DNA of 64,000 nt, taken from positions 219,102,975 to 219,166,974 of the forward strand of contig NC_134399.1 of NCBI RefSeq assembly GCF_050003625.1. Direction: 5' to 3'. This DNA comes from Haematobia irritans (lineage: Eukaryota; Arthropoda; Insecta; Diptera; Muscidae). Below are positions 45,916 to 57,833 of this stretch, piece by piece. The notes beneath the pieces were generated by a model. That model was given only the letters and a program-made list of their open reading frames with translations. It had not been told where the DNA came from and did not search any database. Every line of letters begins with the position of its first letter. The first letter of the stretch is position 1. The position numbers were made by a program, and so were the translations under genes.

Positions 45916-46205
45916 CACACAAAAAAATTTTTTTCTGATTCAATCACGAAATTAATTGATCCAATTAATTTTTAATTGAAATGTCTTCAATCACAGAAAT
46001 GATAGTATCAATTAAAAAATTAATTGAAGGCCAATTAAAAAGTTAATTGATCCAATTAAAAAATTAATTGATATTATTATTTTTGTGATTGATTTTTCAA
46101 TTAAATTAAAAAATTTGTTGAATCAATTAAATTTTTAATTGAATATTTTTTAAAACTCAATTAAAATTTTAATTTGAAAATTTTTCGTGAAATTTTTTTG
46201 TGTGT
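45916..46205 (+). mobile_element. AT-rich 'attaatt' MITE, best-preserved copy
   Basis: Perfect inverted ends CACACAAAAAAATTT and AAATTTTTTTGTGTG, 290 bp, with the internal order GATTCAATCACGAAATTAAT, GAAATGTCTTCAATCACAGA, repeated AATTAATTGAT, and TTTTTCGTGAAATTTTTTT. TT on both sides may be a 2-bp target duplication. It serves as the reference for the family members at 1735, 2139, 2431, 4692 and 62629. Confidence 0.88.
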
Positions 46206-47332
46206 TCCATAGGAAACATAGTTTCTACGACGTATATTGGCCAAACAATGTATATTTAGCAAGGACAAACGCATAACTTGCGGCAATTTCAATTGGGGAA
46301 AAAAAGGGCAACCTTCTCGAAATTGATTGCAAAATATGAAGGACATTGTCATAGATTTTGGATATTGTATCCCTCACAATATTAAGAATTAACAGTAACT
46401 TTAGAGGGACACTATCCCGTAGGCAATGGAAACTTGATTTCCCAGATTCACCGGATGCACAACTTATGCCTTTTCATGGAATTCAAAACCAGAATATCAC
46501 CGCGTGATTATTGACGAACGCGAGGGTAAAATAATTTTTATTAAAAACCTGATTCGCCAGATGCGTTGAGAACATATAGCTCACAATTTACCAAATGGTT
46601 GCTAAAACTCTTCGACGTAGACATAATTGAACGTTGTCATACTGTTCCTCGGCAATCCCGAAATATAAAAGACAACCCTCGTAAAACGTAAAACTATCAA
46701 GATTTTTGCTATGTGTTATTAATTCTTGAACTACTGTGCCATGTAAAAACGACAAATGTATCTCCGCCTTCTTACATGGATTTGCACAGTGTAGTGCTCT
46801 TCTCACACACACACACCGATGTATGTATGCCGAATTGTTTTTGTGCATAGAGTGTTAATCTCCAAAGCTCTTAATTTATTGTTGTTGTTGTTGCTACTAT
46901 AATTTCTTCCGACATTCATTCGATGTTCTATGCGTACAAAGTTTTCTTTACAAAAACAGCCAGGGAAAAATTTGTGGTAATGACTCCAAACCATAGGAGG
47001 ATATGGGGACATACTCCAGCCAAAGATGAGAAAAGGGAATATGAAACAAATGCGGCTGGAAAAAACGCATGTTTTTGCTAAGGTTGGATGTGGATATGCG
47101 CTAAAAGTTTAGTGTCACAGTATTTCGTCAACAAAAGGGTGTTGCAACAAAAGTTATTTCCCAGTATAACGGTGGAAAGATACACGCTTCAAAAACGCAT
47201 TGAAATTATTAATCTACACTAGAAAAAAAGTTTGACAACTTTTCATTTGAAAACTCACCTTGACTGATGAGGAAACCTCTCCATCATTGCTATTTATGGT
47301 GGAGTCATTGGACTTTTCGAAATGTTTACATT
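46206..47332. other. Gene-free stretch
   Basis: Moderate complexity, no family recognised. It contains (AC)n at about 46804-46815 and (GTT)n at about 46879-46892. A CACTAGAAAAAAAGTTTGAC at 47217 looks like the start of a CAC-ended MITE, but no right end was found. Confidence 0.4.
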
Positions 47333-47530
47333 CCAATTGTTCTTTTAGGGCAAAATTTTCCGGACATTGATATCTCTCGAAGAGGTGATAACAATTGTCC
47401 ACCGAAATCTTGGGATTTAACGCCTCGTGACTTCTACTTTGGGGCCAAGTGATAGACAAGGTCTACACCACGAAGCCTTCAAACATAAATGAGCTATCGA
47501 GGACAGAATATTTTCCTGTAAACGTGGTCG
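47333..47530 (+). pseudogene. mariner-like transposase, C-terminal scrap
   Basis: The frame gives GQNFPDIDISRRGDNNCPPK then SWDLTPRDFYFGAK, followed by stops; a shift of one frame continues DKVYTTKPSNINELSR. The pattern ISRxGDxNWPPRSxDLTPxDFFLWG..KDKVY is typical of the region around the last catalytic aspartate in mariner-like transposases (DLTPxDF). It differs from the scrap at 10296-10800 and the element at 63302. Confidence 0.8.
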
Positions 47531-47881
47531 TTTTGGGCATTTTGACAGATATTGTTTTTCATTATTAACGACATAATTTTTTCTATCATTTGATATGCAT
47601 ATCTACCATTTATAACAAAAATTTATTTATTTATTTATTTTTTTTTTTTTTGAATATCAATAAAACCTCTTATTGGAAATATCTTTACTTAATTGCCGAA
47701 ATAGGGAAAACCGTGGTCAGTGGTGCCAACTATCTCATTTAATTCAAACTATATTTTTGTAATTAAAAAAGTTTTTCTTTATTTTAAAGAAAATTTGTCT
47801 TTCATTAATGAGATACGACGGATTCAAAGATTCACGTCCTGACTTTAATGAAAAATATGTTAAAGCAATATTTACTTTTTT

Positions 47882-50800
47882 TATACCCACCACCATAGAA
47901 TGGCGATGGGGGTATAATAAGTTTGTTATTCCGTTTGTAACACATCGAAATATCGATTTTCGACTATATAAAGTACATATATTTTTGATCAGGGAGAAAT
48001 TCTAAGACGATATAAGCATGTCCGTCTGTCTGTCTGTCTGTTGTAATCACGCTACAGCCTTCAATAATAGCGCTATCGTCCTGAAATTTTGGCACAGATT
48101 CGTTTTTTGTTTGCAGCCAGGCCAAATTCGAAGATGGACTATATCGGTCCAAGTTTTTATATAGTCCCCATATAAACCGACCTTCCGATTTGGGGTCTTG
48201 GGCATATAAAAACCATAGTTTTTATCCAATTTGCCTGAAATTGGAAATCTAGAGCTATTTTAGGACCATAAAAAGTTGTGCCGAAATGGACCGCCTATCG
48301 GTCCATGTTTTGGTATAGACCCCATATAAACCGATCTCCCAATTTTACTTCTTGGGCGTCTAGAAAGTGTATTGTCTATCCGATTTTCCTGAAATTGAAA
48401 ATCTAGTGGTATTTTAGGACCATAAAAAGATGTGTCGGAAATGGTCCGTATCGGTCCATGTTTTGGTACAGCCCCCATATAGCCCGATGTCCCGATTTTA
48501 TTTCATTTTATTTTTATTTCTAGAAACTGTTTTTACTATCCGATTTGTCTGAAATTTGAAATCTAGAAGTATTTTATGACCACATATTGGTGTGCCGAAA
48601 TTGGGGTACTTCGGTCCATGTTTTGGTATAGCCCCCATATAGGCCGTTCTCCAGATTTTACTTCTTGGGCGTTTAGAAACTGTATTTCCTATTTGCTTAA
48701 AATTGAAAATCTAGAGGTATTCTATGATCACAAATAGGTGTGTCGCAAATCGAGTATATCGGTCCATGTTTTGGTGTAGCCCCCATATAGACCGATCTCC
48801 CGACTTCACTTCTTGGGCTTCTAGAATCCGCAGTTTTTATCCAATTTGCATGAAATTGGAAATCTAGAGGTATTTTTGGGACCATTAAGAGGTGTGTCGA
48901 AAATGGTGAGTATTGCTCAATTTTTTGGTATAGCCTCCATATAGACCGATCTCCCGACTTCACTTCTTGGGCTTCTAGAATCTGTAGTTTTTATTCAATT
49001 TGCCTAAAATTGGAAATCTAGAGGTATTTTAGGACTATAAAAAGCTGTGCCGAAAATGGCGCCTATCGGTCCATGTTTTGGTATATCGCCCATATAGACA
49101 GATTTCCCGATTTTGCTTCTTTGACGTCTAGAAACTGCATTTTCTATCCGATTTTCCTGAAATTGAAAATCTAGTGGTATTTTTAGACCATAAAGAGGTG
49201 TGTCGAAAATGGTCCGTATCGGTCCATGTTTTGATATAGAATTTAATCTAGAAGTACTTGATGACCACAAATTGGTGTGCCGAAATTGGGGTACTTCGGT
49301 CCATGTTTTGGTATAGCCCCCATATAGGCCGATCTCCAGATTTTACTTCTGGGGCATCTAGAAACTATATTTTCTATCCGATTTGCTTGAAATTGAACAA
49401 ATTAGAGGTATTCTATAATCACAAATGGGTGTTTCGAAAATTGGGTGTATCGGTCCATGTTTTGGTGTAGCCCCCATATAGATTGATCTCCCGACTTCAC
49501 TTCTTTGGCTTTTAGAATCCGTAGTTTTTATCCAATTTGCATGAAATTGGAAATCTAGAGGTATTTTGGGACCATTAAGAGGTGTGTCGAAAATGGTGTG
49601 TATTGGTCCATTTTTTGGTATAGCCCCCATATAGACCGATCTCCAGACTTCACTTCTTAGCCTTCTACAATCCGTAGTTTTTATCCAATTTGCCTGAAAT
49701 TGGAAATCAAGAGGTATTTTAGGACCATCAAAAGGTGCGCCGAAAATGGTGCCTATCGGTCCAAGTTTTGGTATAGTTGCCTATATAGACCGATCTCCCG
49801 ACTTTACTTCTTGGGCTTCTAGAATTCTTAGTTTTTACCCAATTTGTCCGAAATTGGAATTCTAGAGGTATTTGAGGACCATATTAAAAAGTGTGTCGCA
49901 AATCGGGTGTATCGGTCCATGTTTTGGTATAGCCCCCATATAGACCTAGCTCTCGAATTTATTTCTAGGACTTCTATAATCCGGCTGACCACAAATAGGT
50001 CACCCGAATATGATATACGTCGACCCATGTTTTGGTATAGCCCCCATATTGACCGATCTCCCGATTTAACTCCTTGGGCTTCTAGAATCCGTAGTTTTTA
50101 TCCGATTTGCCCGAAAATATAAATATACTGGTATTTTAGACCCTCCAAAATCTGTATCGCATTTATTTTTATCGATCCATTTGGTAAGGCATCTATGTAG
50201 ATCGATTTAACTTCGGTCTACATCGATTTCATTGCTCCGGAATGAAAATTTTAGACAAACAAAATTCCCCTTTCGTACAAAGTATTTTCGTTGAGAGCAA
50301 ATTAATTCGAATTTTGGATAAGCGATTCAACGATTGTCTCTAAAATTTGTGTCAAAAGAAAAATTTGCTAGTCTAAAATTTCGTCCCTCAGAAAAGAAAA
50401 CTCTTCTTTCAGTGTATAGCAGGCGCACTGATTATGAAAATTGCTTGAAACTAAAAGTAAAATTTCCAGATTTTACTCCTCATAGTCATTTAAATGATGG
50501 CGGAAAAAATCTACAGATTTAAGATTTCAAATCAAGGATTTAGTTCATCATTTCCACGATATCCCAGCAAAAAAAGCGTCGCCAAAAAAGTAATGAAAAT
50601 GTTCTTTTTGGATCATAGGACGGAAGTCTTCCATTTAAACAGCCGTTGCACTGAATTTGCATCACTTCTTTAGGTGTGATCCGAATTCAATGTTTTGGAT
50701 GTAAATTAAAAAATTCTGTGATATTTTGTCAAATAAATAATTTTTATATTTTTTAATGGATTCTAACGCTTGTGGGAAACGTTTGATTTTATGAATTCTT

Positions 50801-51249
50801 ACTCTATTTGAAACAAAAAAAGTTAAAATTACCCATTAAAAGTATGAAAAAACCAAGTACTAAACAATTGAATTAAAATAACTTCCTGGGTAGTTAAAAT
50901 AAAGAACATCATTGGGAGTGCATTTTCTAGAAGTGCTTTTAAAGTTGTGCCTTTGGAAGAACTTCCAAATTTTTTACTGGGATGTTTATGATTTATCTAA
51001 AACTCAAACAAAATTGGTTCTTATAAATCCAGAATCTGATGTAGTCTTCATAGATAGAATCTTTAAATTTATCTTCGGGAAGCGTACTGGTTGAACTGAT
51101 TTGCTTTGGAGAATAGTTGTCATCAAACTCCCTAAAATTCTAGTAACCCGCTGCGATGAAGAGTTTTCAAAGGAAACTATTATATATGATTCATGGTAGT
51201 GGGTATTTAAGATTCGGAGCGGCCGAACTTACTGCTTTATATACTTGTT
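47882..51249 (+). mobile_element. HINE family C, copy 2, full length
   Basis: Starts TATACCCACCACCATAGAAT and GGCGATGGGGGTATAATAAG (hairpin), then GTTTGTAACACATCGAAATA, TATAAAGTACATATATTTTT and CATGTCCGTCTGTCTGTCTG. Ends GGTAGTGGGTATTTAAGATT, CGGAGCGGCCGAACTTACTG and ATATACTTGTT. It has about thirteen 153-bp units (48130-50130), then a roughly 1.1-kb non-repeated segment with GATTATGAAAATTGCTT and AATCCAGAATCTGATGTAGT. At 3.4 kb it is the longest HINE here, and it lacks a 29-bp array. Confidence 0.87.
48130..50130 (+). repeat. ~153-bp tandem array of HINE-C
   Basis: GGTATAGCCCCCATATAGAC-type markers occur at 48161, 48315, 48468, 48628, 48776, 48930, 49083, 49236, 49313, 49467, 49620, 49773, 49929 and 50037. 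Most intervals are 153-154; the exceptions (160, 148, 77, 108) are small indels or partial unit deletions. Units share GGTCCATGTTTTGG and CTAGAGGTATTTTAGGACCA. Confidence 0.93.
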
Positions 51250-52415
51250 TTCAATTAAAATTGTTTTAGTTTAAAGAAATTTGTAATGTAAATTGAGTGT
51301 GCTAAATTATAGGCTTCAGTGTACTGGTCTTTAATAAGATATCGTTACAGATGCATGCCAAAAGGGGATCGCAGAGGATGATAGAAATGTTAAATCAGAG
51401 TTTTTAAAGTCTGTTAGTTATTTGAGGGATTGTTTTTATGTCTATAAAATCGAATTAACATTAACTAAATTCATCTTGTATCGATTCATTTGTATTTATG
51501 TATTTTAATTTAGTGGTTATTTATGTATTTTAATTTAGTGGTTACATGAATTGTTCTTAGAAATCACGTTACATTTAATATTACCTGTTAGATTTGTTTG
51601 CAATTAAAATTCCCACAGTAAAAACTAAAAGTTGTTTAGAAAAAGTACCTGAAAATAAGAAGAAATTGAATGACATTATTAATTAATTGAAAACTAAATA
51701 AATATCGTCTTAATTTAAGAAAAACTAATATCATTGTTACAAATATATTAGGATATATAAATTTATATGTATACTAAAAAATATGTGTTTAAAATCATTT
51801 TACATGTGTACATCAAACGGGAATCCAGTACACAAACAGGAAACTTGTATTGCATTTTTTTTTTTGTAACAAAATATTGCATTTGGTATTTTAAAGAAAA
51901 CACCACATGTAAGTAAGTTTATGATAATTCTAATATTTCTATTTTTTATTGTAATAAAGAAAAGGTAATTGCCGATACAACCTATGATAATAAAGGGAAC
52001 ACCCTATTCTATATGCGCATCACAATTAGTTATTGTAGTTGTGTTTTTTTATTATTAATTTGCATGGGTATGTATGACTTGATTGATGCATTTATTTTTC
52101 AATTGAAATTAATAATGAAGGAATAGAAATCACAGAGAATGCTTCAATTTTAATAGAGACAATTATTTAATAATTAACACTGATCTATATACAGAGTGCA
52201 CTAGACGTGATTTTATTATAAGGACAAATATATATTCAAAAATATATCGCGGAAAGCAAATTATATTTCTAGATAACAAAGTAAAACTCTATATTTTTAT
52301 TTTTTTTTTATTTTATGTCGGAAATAAAATCAAATTTTAGTATCAGTTTAAATTTGTTCGAATTGGCAACCTTTCGTATGAATTATGGTATTCAAACGGC
52401 AGACAACATCATCAC
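51250..52415. other. Gene-free AT-rich stretch
   Basis: One short tandem duplication (TATTTATGTATTTTAATTTA unit, twice at about 51493-51542). No gene or recognised element. Confidence 0.45.
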
Positions 52416-52939
52416 CAATTTTGCTCGACTCCGACTCCAGCATTTTTCATCAGCCTCGACTCCGACTCCACTTCTACAAAATCTATGTACTAAAAATTCA
52501 AATCTAACGTTATGGGACGAAACACAATTTTAGTAAAAATCAAATAAGGAAATTCGGAAGTCGGGTGGGGCCGACTATAATATACCCTGCAAAACTTTGT
52601 CTTTAGATCTACATTTCGATAAAATATCAAATCCTTCAACTTTGTTGAACGCTTTATATAAAGGTTTATGTTCACATTAACAAATATTTAAAACTGACTC
52701 GATTTGGACAATATTTTGTCCGATTTCTACAAAATCTTGGTTACAGCTAATGCCTTGGGCACAGTGTGGTGCAGGATATAAATATGGAAAATATTTATAA
52801 TTTTTTAGGCAATTTCGCAAAAATGCATTTATTATTCATCAGTCGATAAATATGTATTAGAGGTATAGGAAAATTTGAGTCATTTTTACAAGTTTTCGTC
52901 TTAGCAGTGAGTATCAGTGAGCATAAGTAAGAAATAAAA

Positions 52940-53975
52940 ATTAAAAAAAAAAAAATCTATAGAAATACAATTTTGAGAAAATTTTCTATAGAAATGAAAT
53001 TTTGAGAAAATTTTCTATAGAAATAAAATGTTGTCAAAATTTTCTATAGAAATAAAATTTTGACATTTTTTATAGAAATAAAATTTTGATAAAATTTTCT
53101 ATAGAAATAATTTTTTGAAAAAAATTATGAATAGAAATAAAATTTTGAAAAAAAAATTATATAGTAAATAAACTTTTACAACATTTTCTTTAGAAATAAA
53201 ATTTTGCAAAAATTTCTATAGAAATAAAATTTTGCAAAATTTTCTATAGAAATAAAATTTTGACAAAGTTTTCTATAGAAATAGAATTTTAACAAAATTT
53301 TCTATAGAAATAAAATTTTGAAAAAAAAATTACATATATTATACATAGTAAATAAAATTTTGCAAAATTTTCTATAGAAATAAAATGTTGACAACATTTT
53401 CTATAGCAATAAAAATATAGGAATAAAAATTTTCTATAGAAATAAAATTTTTAAAAACTGTTTATAGAAATCAAATTTTGAAAAAATATAAATTGTTGAA
53501 AAAATTATCAGTAGAAATAAAATTTTGAAAAAAATTTATAAAGTAAATAAAATTTTGCAAAATTTTTTATAGAAATAAAATTTTGACTAAATTTTCTGTA
53601 GAAATAACATTTTGACAACATTTCCTATAAAAATAAAATTTTGAAAAAATAATTATATAGTAAATAAAATTTTGAAGAAATTTTCTATAGAAATAAAATT
53701 TTGACAAAATTTTCTATAGAAATAAATTTTTAAAAAAAATATCAATAGAAATAAAACTTTGAAAAAATTTTTTTATAGATATACAATTTTGATAAAATTT
53801 TCTATAGAAATAATTTTTTGAAAAAAATTATCAATAGAAATAAAATTTTGAAAAAAAAGTATATAGTAAATAAACTTTTACAACATTTTCTTTAGAAATA
53901 AAATTTTGCAAACTTTTTTATAGAAATAAAACTTTGACAAAATTTTCTATAGAAATAACATTTTGAAGAAATAAA
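52940..53975 (-). repeat. 29-bp array in hAT copy 2, part 1
   Basis: Diverged reverse-orientation units mixed with AATTATATAGTAAATAAA variants, a subtype not seen in the other arrays. Interrupted by a non-LTR insertion. Confidence 0.9.
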
Positions 53976-53978
53976 ATA

Positions 53979-54330
53979 ATCGCCTCATCAATGCCCCCAA
54001 CCTCCCAAGTTGTAATTGTATTGTGCCTAATAGAACACTTGATCATATTATGCGTGAATCCAATGACACGCGAACCATACAACATAATGCATTTAAAGGG
54101 GAAACCCCTATTTCATTTATATCCAATCCTACTACACATAACGTATCCATTTTATTAAAATTTTTAAAAGAATCAAACCTGTATAGATAGATACATCTAA
54201 GACATAACCAAAACTAAAATCTAACTTAACAACTATGTACCTAACTATATGTTAAGCTTAAGGCCTATGTAGCTATAGCTAACATTAATTAACTAATAAT
54301 TTCATATTATTTGTCAATAAAGTTAAAAAC
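53979..54330 (+). mobile_element. 5'-truncated non-LTR retrotransposon with TSD
   Basis: About 352 bp: the last 69 codons of an ORF, a roughly 140-bp 3' UTR, and TCAATAAAGTTAAAAAC at the end, resembling a polyadenylation signal with an A-rich tail. It is flanked by AAAATA on both sides (53973-53978 and 54331-54336), and both sides are 29-bp units. Normal 5' truncation from target-primed reverse transcription is a good explanation. Confidence 0.82.
53981..54190 (+). pseudogene. C-terminal fragment of non-LTR ORF2
   Basis: The frame reads RLINAPNLPSCNCIVPNRTL DHIMRESN... and ends ILLKFLKESNLYR before TAG. The Cys-containing CNC..PNRTLDHI segment resembles the C-terminal part of I/jockey-like ORF2 proteins (a C-x-C ... 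H pattern followed by FL...LY near the stop). It is open to its stop, so this insertion is not old. It has no start codon and no catalytic domain. The family assignment is by pattern only. Confidence 0.65.
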
Positions 54331-54336
54331 AAAATA

Positions 54337-55078
54337 GAAATAACATTTTGAAAAAAAATTATATAGTAAATAAAATTTTACAAAATTTTTATAGAAATAA
54401 AATTTAAAAAAAAAGTATATAGTAAATAAACTTTTACAACATTTTCTTTAGAAATAAATTTTTGCAAAAATTATCAATAGAAATAAAATTTTGACAAAAT
54501 TTTCTATAGAAATAAATGTTTGAAAAAATCATAATTAGAAATAAAATTTCGAAAAAAATTATATAGTAAATAAAATTTTACAAAATTTTTTATAGAATTA
54601 AAATTTTGATAAAGTTTTCTAAAGAAATAAATTTTTGAAAAAATTATCAATAGAAATAAATTTTTGAAAAAAATTTATATAGTAAATAACATTTTGACGT
54701 ATTTTCTATAGAAATACAATTTTAACAAAATTTTCTATAGAAATAATTTTTCGAAAAAATTATCAATAGAAATAAAACAATTTATATAATAAATAAACTT
54801 TTGAAAATTTTTTCATAGAAATAAAATTTTGATAACATTTTCTACAGAAATAAATTTTTGAAAAAAATTATCATAATAAAAAAAATTTGACAACATTTTG
54901 TATAGAAACAAAATTTTGCAAAAATTTTTATTGAAATAAAATTTTCTATAGAAATAATATTTAAACAAAAAATTTATATAGTAAATAAAATTTTGCACAA
55001 TTTTCTATAGAACTAAAATGTGACAAAATTTTTTATAGAAATAAAATTTTGACAAAATTTTCTAGAGAAGTAATTTTG
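54337..55078 (-). repeat. 29-bp array in hAT copy 2, part 2
   Basis: Same diverged subtype with ATATAGTAAATAAAATTTT units; continues the array after the non-LTR insertion. Confidence 0.88.
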
Positions 55079-55346
55079 TTGTTGTTTTTTGATTTAAGCT
55101 TAGAACCATGCATTGACTAAACTACAGTGTAGCTTAACCAACAGAGGAAAAGAATGTTTGTCCAATTTATTTGGGCAAAGCCCTATAGACTGCAAGATGG
55201 TTGGATGGACGCATGTTTCGCATGTTCTACTTGCAGCAAAACTATCAACCAATTATCAGAATAAATTCAGACAGTTCATTAAACCCAACAATGAACCACA
55301 CTTGAAACTTCCGAAAAAAGAGATACAAACGTATCTCTTTTTTTTA
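55079..55346 (+). mobile_element. TAAACTACA-GTGTAG element, third copy
   Basis: GTTGTTGTTTTTTGATTTAA, GCATTGACTAAACTACAGTG, GGGCAAAGCCCTATAGACTG, then a deletion relative to other copies (GACGCATGTTTCGCATGTTC), and AACAATGAACCACACTTGAA before GAGATACAAACGTATCTC, a short hairpin at about 55320-55337. Confidence 0.75.
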
Positions 55347-56534
55347 ATTATCAATAGAAATAAATTCTAAAAAAAATTTATATAGTAAATAAAATTTTGC
55401 AAAATTATCTAGAGAAATAAATTTTGACAAAATGTTCTATAGAAATAAAATTTGATAACATTTTTATAAAGTAAATAAAATTTTGAGAAAATTTTCTATA
55501 GAAATAAAATTTTGATAAAAATTCTATAGAAATAAAATTTTGACAAAATTTGCTATAGAAATAAAATTTTGGGAAACTTTTTATGTAGAAATAAAATTTT
55601 TACAAAATTTTCTATAGAAATAAAATTTTTACAAAATTTTCTATAGAAATAAAATTTTTACAAAATTTGTTATAGAAATAAAATTTTGACAAAATTTTTT
55701 ATAGAAATAAAATTTTAACAACATTTTTTATAGAAATAAAATTTTGACAAAAGTTTTAATAGAAATAAAATTTTGACAAAATTTTCGATAAACATAAAAT
55801 TTAGACAAAATTTTCGATAAACATAAAATTTTGACAAAATTTTCTATAGAAATAAAATTTTGACAAATTTTTTTATAGAAATAAAATTTTGCAAAATTTT
55901 CTATAGTAAATAACATTGTGCAAAATTTTAGTTAGAAATAAATTTTTGAAAAAAATTATCAATAAAAATAAAATTTTGCAAAATCTTTTATCAATAGAAA
56001 AAAATTAGCAAAATTTCATATAAAAATAAAATGTTGGAAAAGTTTCTATAGAAAAAAATGGACAAAATTTTCTATAGAAATAAATTTTTATATAGTAAAT
56101 AAAATTATATTTATTTATTTACTATATAAAATAATTTTTATATAGTAAATAAAATTTCGAGAAAATTTTCTATAGAAATAAAATTTTGACAAATTTTTCG
56201 ATAAAAATACAATTTTGAAAAAAAAATCTATAGAAAAAAAAAGTGAAAAAAATTCTATATAGTAAATAAAATTTTGAGAAAATTTTTATATAGTAAATAA
56301 AATTTTGAAAAAATTTTCTACAGAAATAAAATGTTGACAAAATTTTTTATATAAATAAAATTTTGACAAAATTTTTTATATAAATAAAATTTTGACAAAA
56401 TTTTTTATAGAAATAAAATTTTGACAAGATTTTCTATAGAAATAAATTTTTGAAAAAAATATCAATAGAAATAAAATTTTGACAAATTTTTCGATAAAAA
56501 TAAAATTTTAACAAAATTTTCTATAGAAATTAAA
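55347..56534 (-). repeat. 29-bp array in hAT copy 2, part 3
   Basis: Reverse-orientation units, relatively homogeneous at 55580-55900, with TATAGTAAATAAA variants at 56090-56300. Confidence 0.9.
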
Positions 56535-57035
56535 CTACACTTGTAGTTTAGTCAATGTATGGTTTTAAGCAAAGACCATTAATAAAGAAGACGTGAGATA
56601 AGCTTGCTCTTCCTCTTTTTCTTGAAAAAACAGAGATTAATATCATACATGTTCCATGAGACGTTGCAACTTTTTTTCGGTTTCTCTTTTCATTTTGCAT
56701 TCGTAACAAAACTTAATTCGCTTATTTTAGCAATTTTTTTAACTCTTAAACAAACAAAAACACTTTGTGAAACATTTTATTAATAATTTAGTGCAACCGA
56801 CACAGAAATTTGCGTGAAATGTTGGAGAAAATAGCTAAATAAAAATTGTCTGCATCAAACCAGTAAGTTCGGAGCGCTTTTCCAACAAGTATGATATTAA
56901 TCTCCGTTTTCTATTACTAACACTATCAAAGCCCAATTCACGTCTTCTTTATTAATGGTCTTTGGTTTTAAGCTGCAATAAAAAACAACAACAATGCTTA
57001 AAGAACAAAACCAACAATAACAAAACAAAACGAAT
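56535..57035 (-). mobile_element. TAAACTACAAGTGTAG element, fourth copy, split by a MITE
   Basis: The left piece (CTACACTTGTAGTTTAGTCA, GTATGGTTTTAAGC) and right piece (GGTTTTAAGCTGCAATAAAA, ACAACAACAATGCTTAAAGA, AACAAAACCAACAATAACAA) are parts of the reverse complement of the copies at 12541 and 31926, separated by a 393-bp insertion. The paralogues give the empty site. Confidence 0.85.
56571..56963. mobile_element. 393-bp MITE with 26-bp perfect TIRs and 10-bp TSD
   Basis: Both ends start AAAGACCATTAATAAAGAAG (26-bp perfect inverted repeat to GACGTGA), with a second matching inner block GAGATTAATATCATAC. The flanking direct repeat GGTTTTAAGC (56561-56570 and 56964-56973) occurs once in paralogous copies near 12600 and 31988 (reverse), so it is a genuine target duplication. 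A 9-10-bp duplication points to the Mutator/MULE or Foldback-like superfamilies. No open frame. Little divergence between ends means recent insertion. Confidence 0.93.
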
Positions 57036-57485
57036 GAAATAAAATTTTGACAAAATTTTCTATGGAAATAAAATTTTGACAAAATTTTCTATAGAAATAA
57101 AATTTTGCAAAATTTTATTTAGAAAAAAAATTTTTGAAAACATTATCAATAAAAATAAAATTTTGCAAAATATTTTATCAATAGAAAAAAATTAGCAAAA
57201 TTTTATATATAAATAAAATTTTGAAAAACTTTCTATAGAAAAAAAAGACAAAATTTTCTATAGAAATAAATTTTTGAAAAAAATATCAGTAGAAATAAAA
57301 TTTGAAAAAATTATAAATATAAATAAAAATTTGATAAAATTTTTATAAATTAAATAAAATTTTGACGAAATTTTCTATAGAAATAAAATGTTGACAAAAT
57401 TTCCTATAGAAATAACATTTTGACAAAATTTTCGATAGAAATAAAATTTTCTATAGAAATAAATTTTTGAAAGAATTTTCTGTCA
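57036..57485 (-). repeat. 29-bp array in hAT copy 2, part 4
   Basis: Last part of the array before the shared hAT end (GTCAATATTCGACATATGTA, matching 24340-24360 in reverse). Confidence 0.88.
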
Positions 57486-57833
57486 ATATTCGACATATGT
57501 ATATGGTCTTAAAATAAAAGTAAGAAAATAAAATCGATTGTTCGAAATATTTAAAATAAATTGTTATGATGGTAGGCATTAAAATGGGTCGATTCAGCCC
57601 ATCTGCTAGTCTAACATTCTAGAAAACATAAAATGATCTCCGTAATTGGAAGTTGCTTTTCATTTACAGTCATACCGTACATTGATCGAATAAATAACGC
57701 AATGGAAACTAATTTTCGTAAAAACTTCTTTTACAAAAAATGTGAAGTGTTTTAAAAAAATTTAATTTAGCTGGAGTCGGAGTCGAGCAAATTTTTACGA
57801 CTCCAAGACTCCGAATCCGACTCTACAGCCCTG

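Larger units (their letters stand above)
52416..57833. mobile_element. hAT-type element, copy 2, inverted and expanded
   Basis: The left flank region (CAATTTTGCTCGACTCCGAC ... CATTTTTCATCAGCCTCGAC) and right region (57490-57833, ending CGACTCTACAGCCCTG) are the reverse complement of the two ends of the copy at 23986-25975. The outermost 17 bases or so of the left TIR are missing, and no target duplication remains. A HINE-A fragment with GTCGGGTGGGGCCGACTATA (about 52500-52920) corresponds to that in copy 1. It is 5.4 kb against 2.0 kb in copy 1, because of 29-bp array growth plus nested insertions. Confidence 0.88.
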
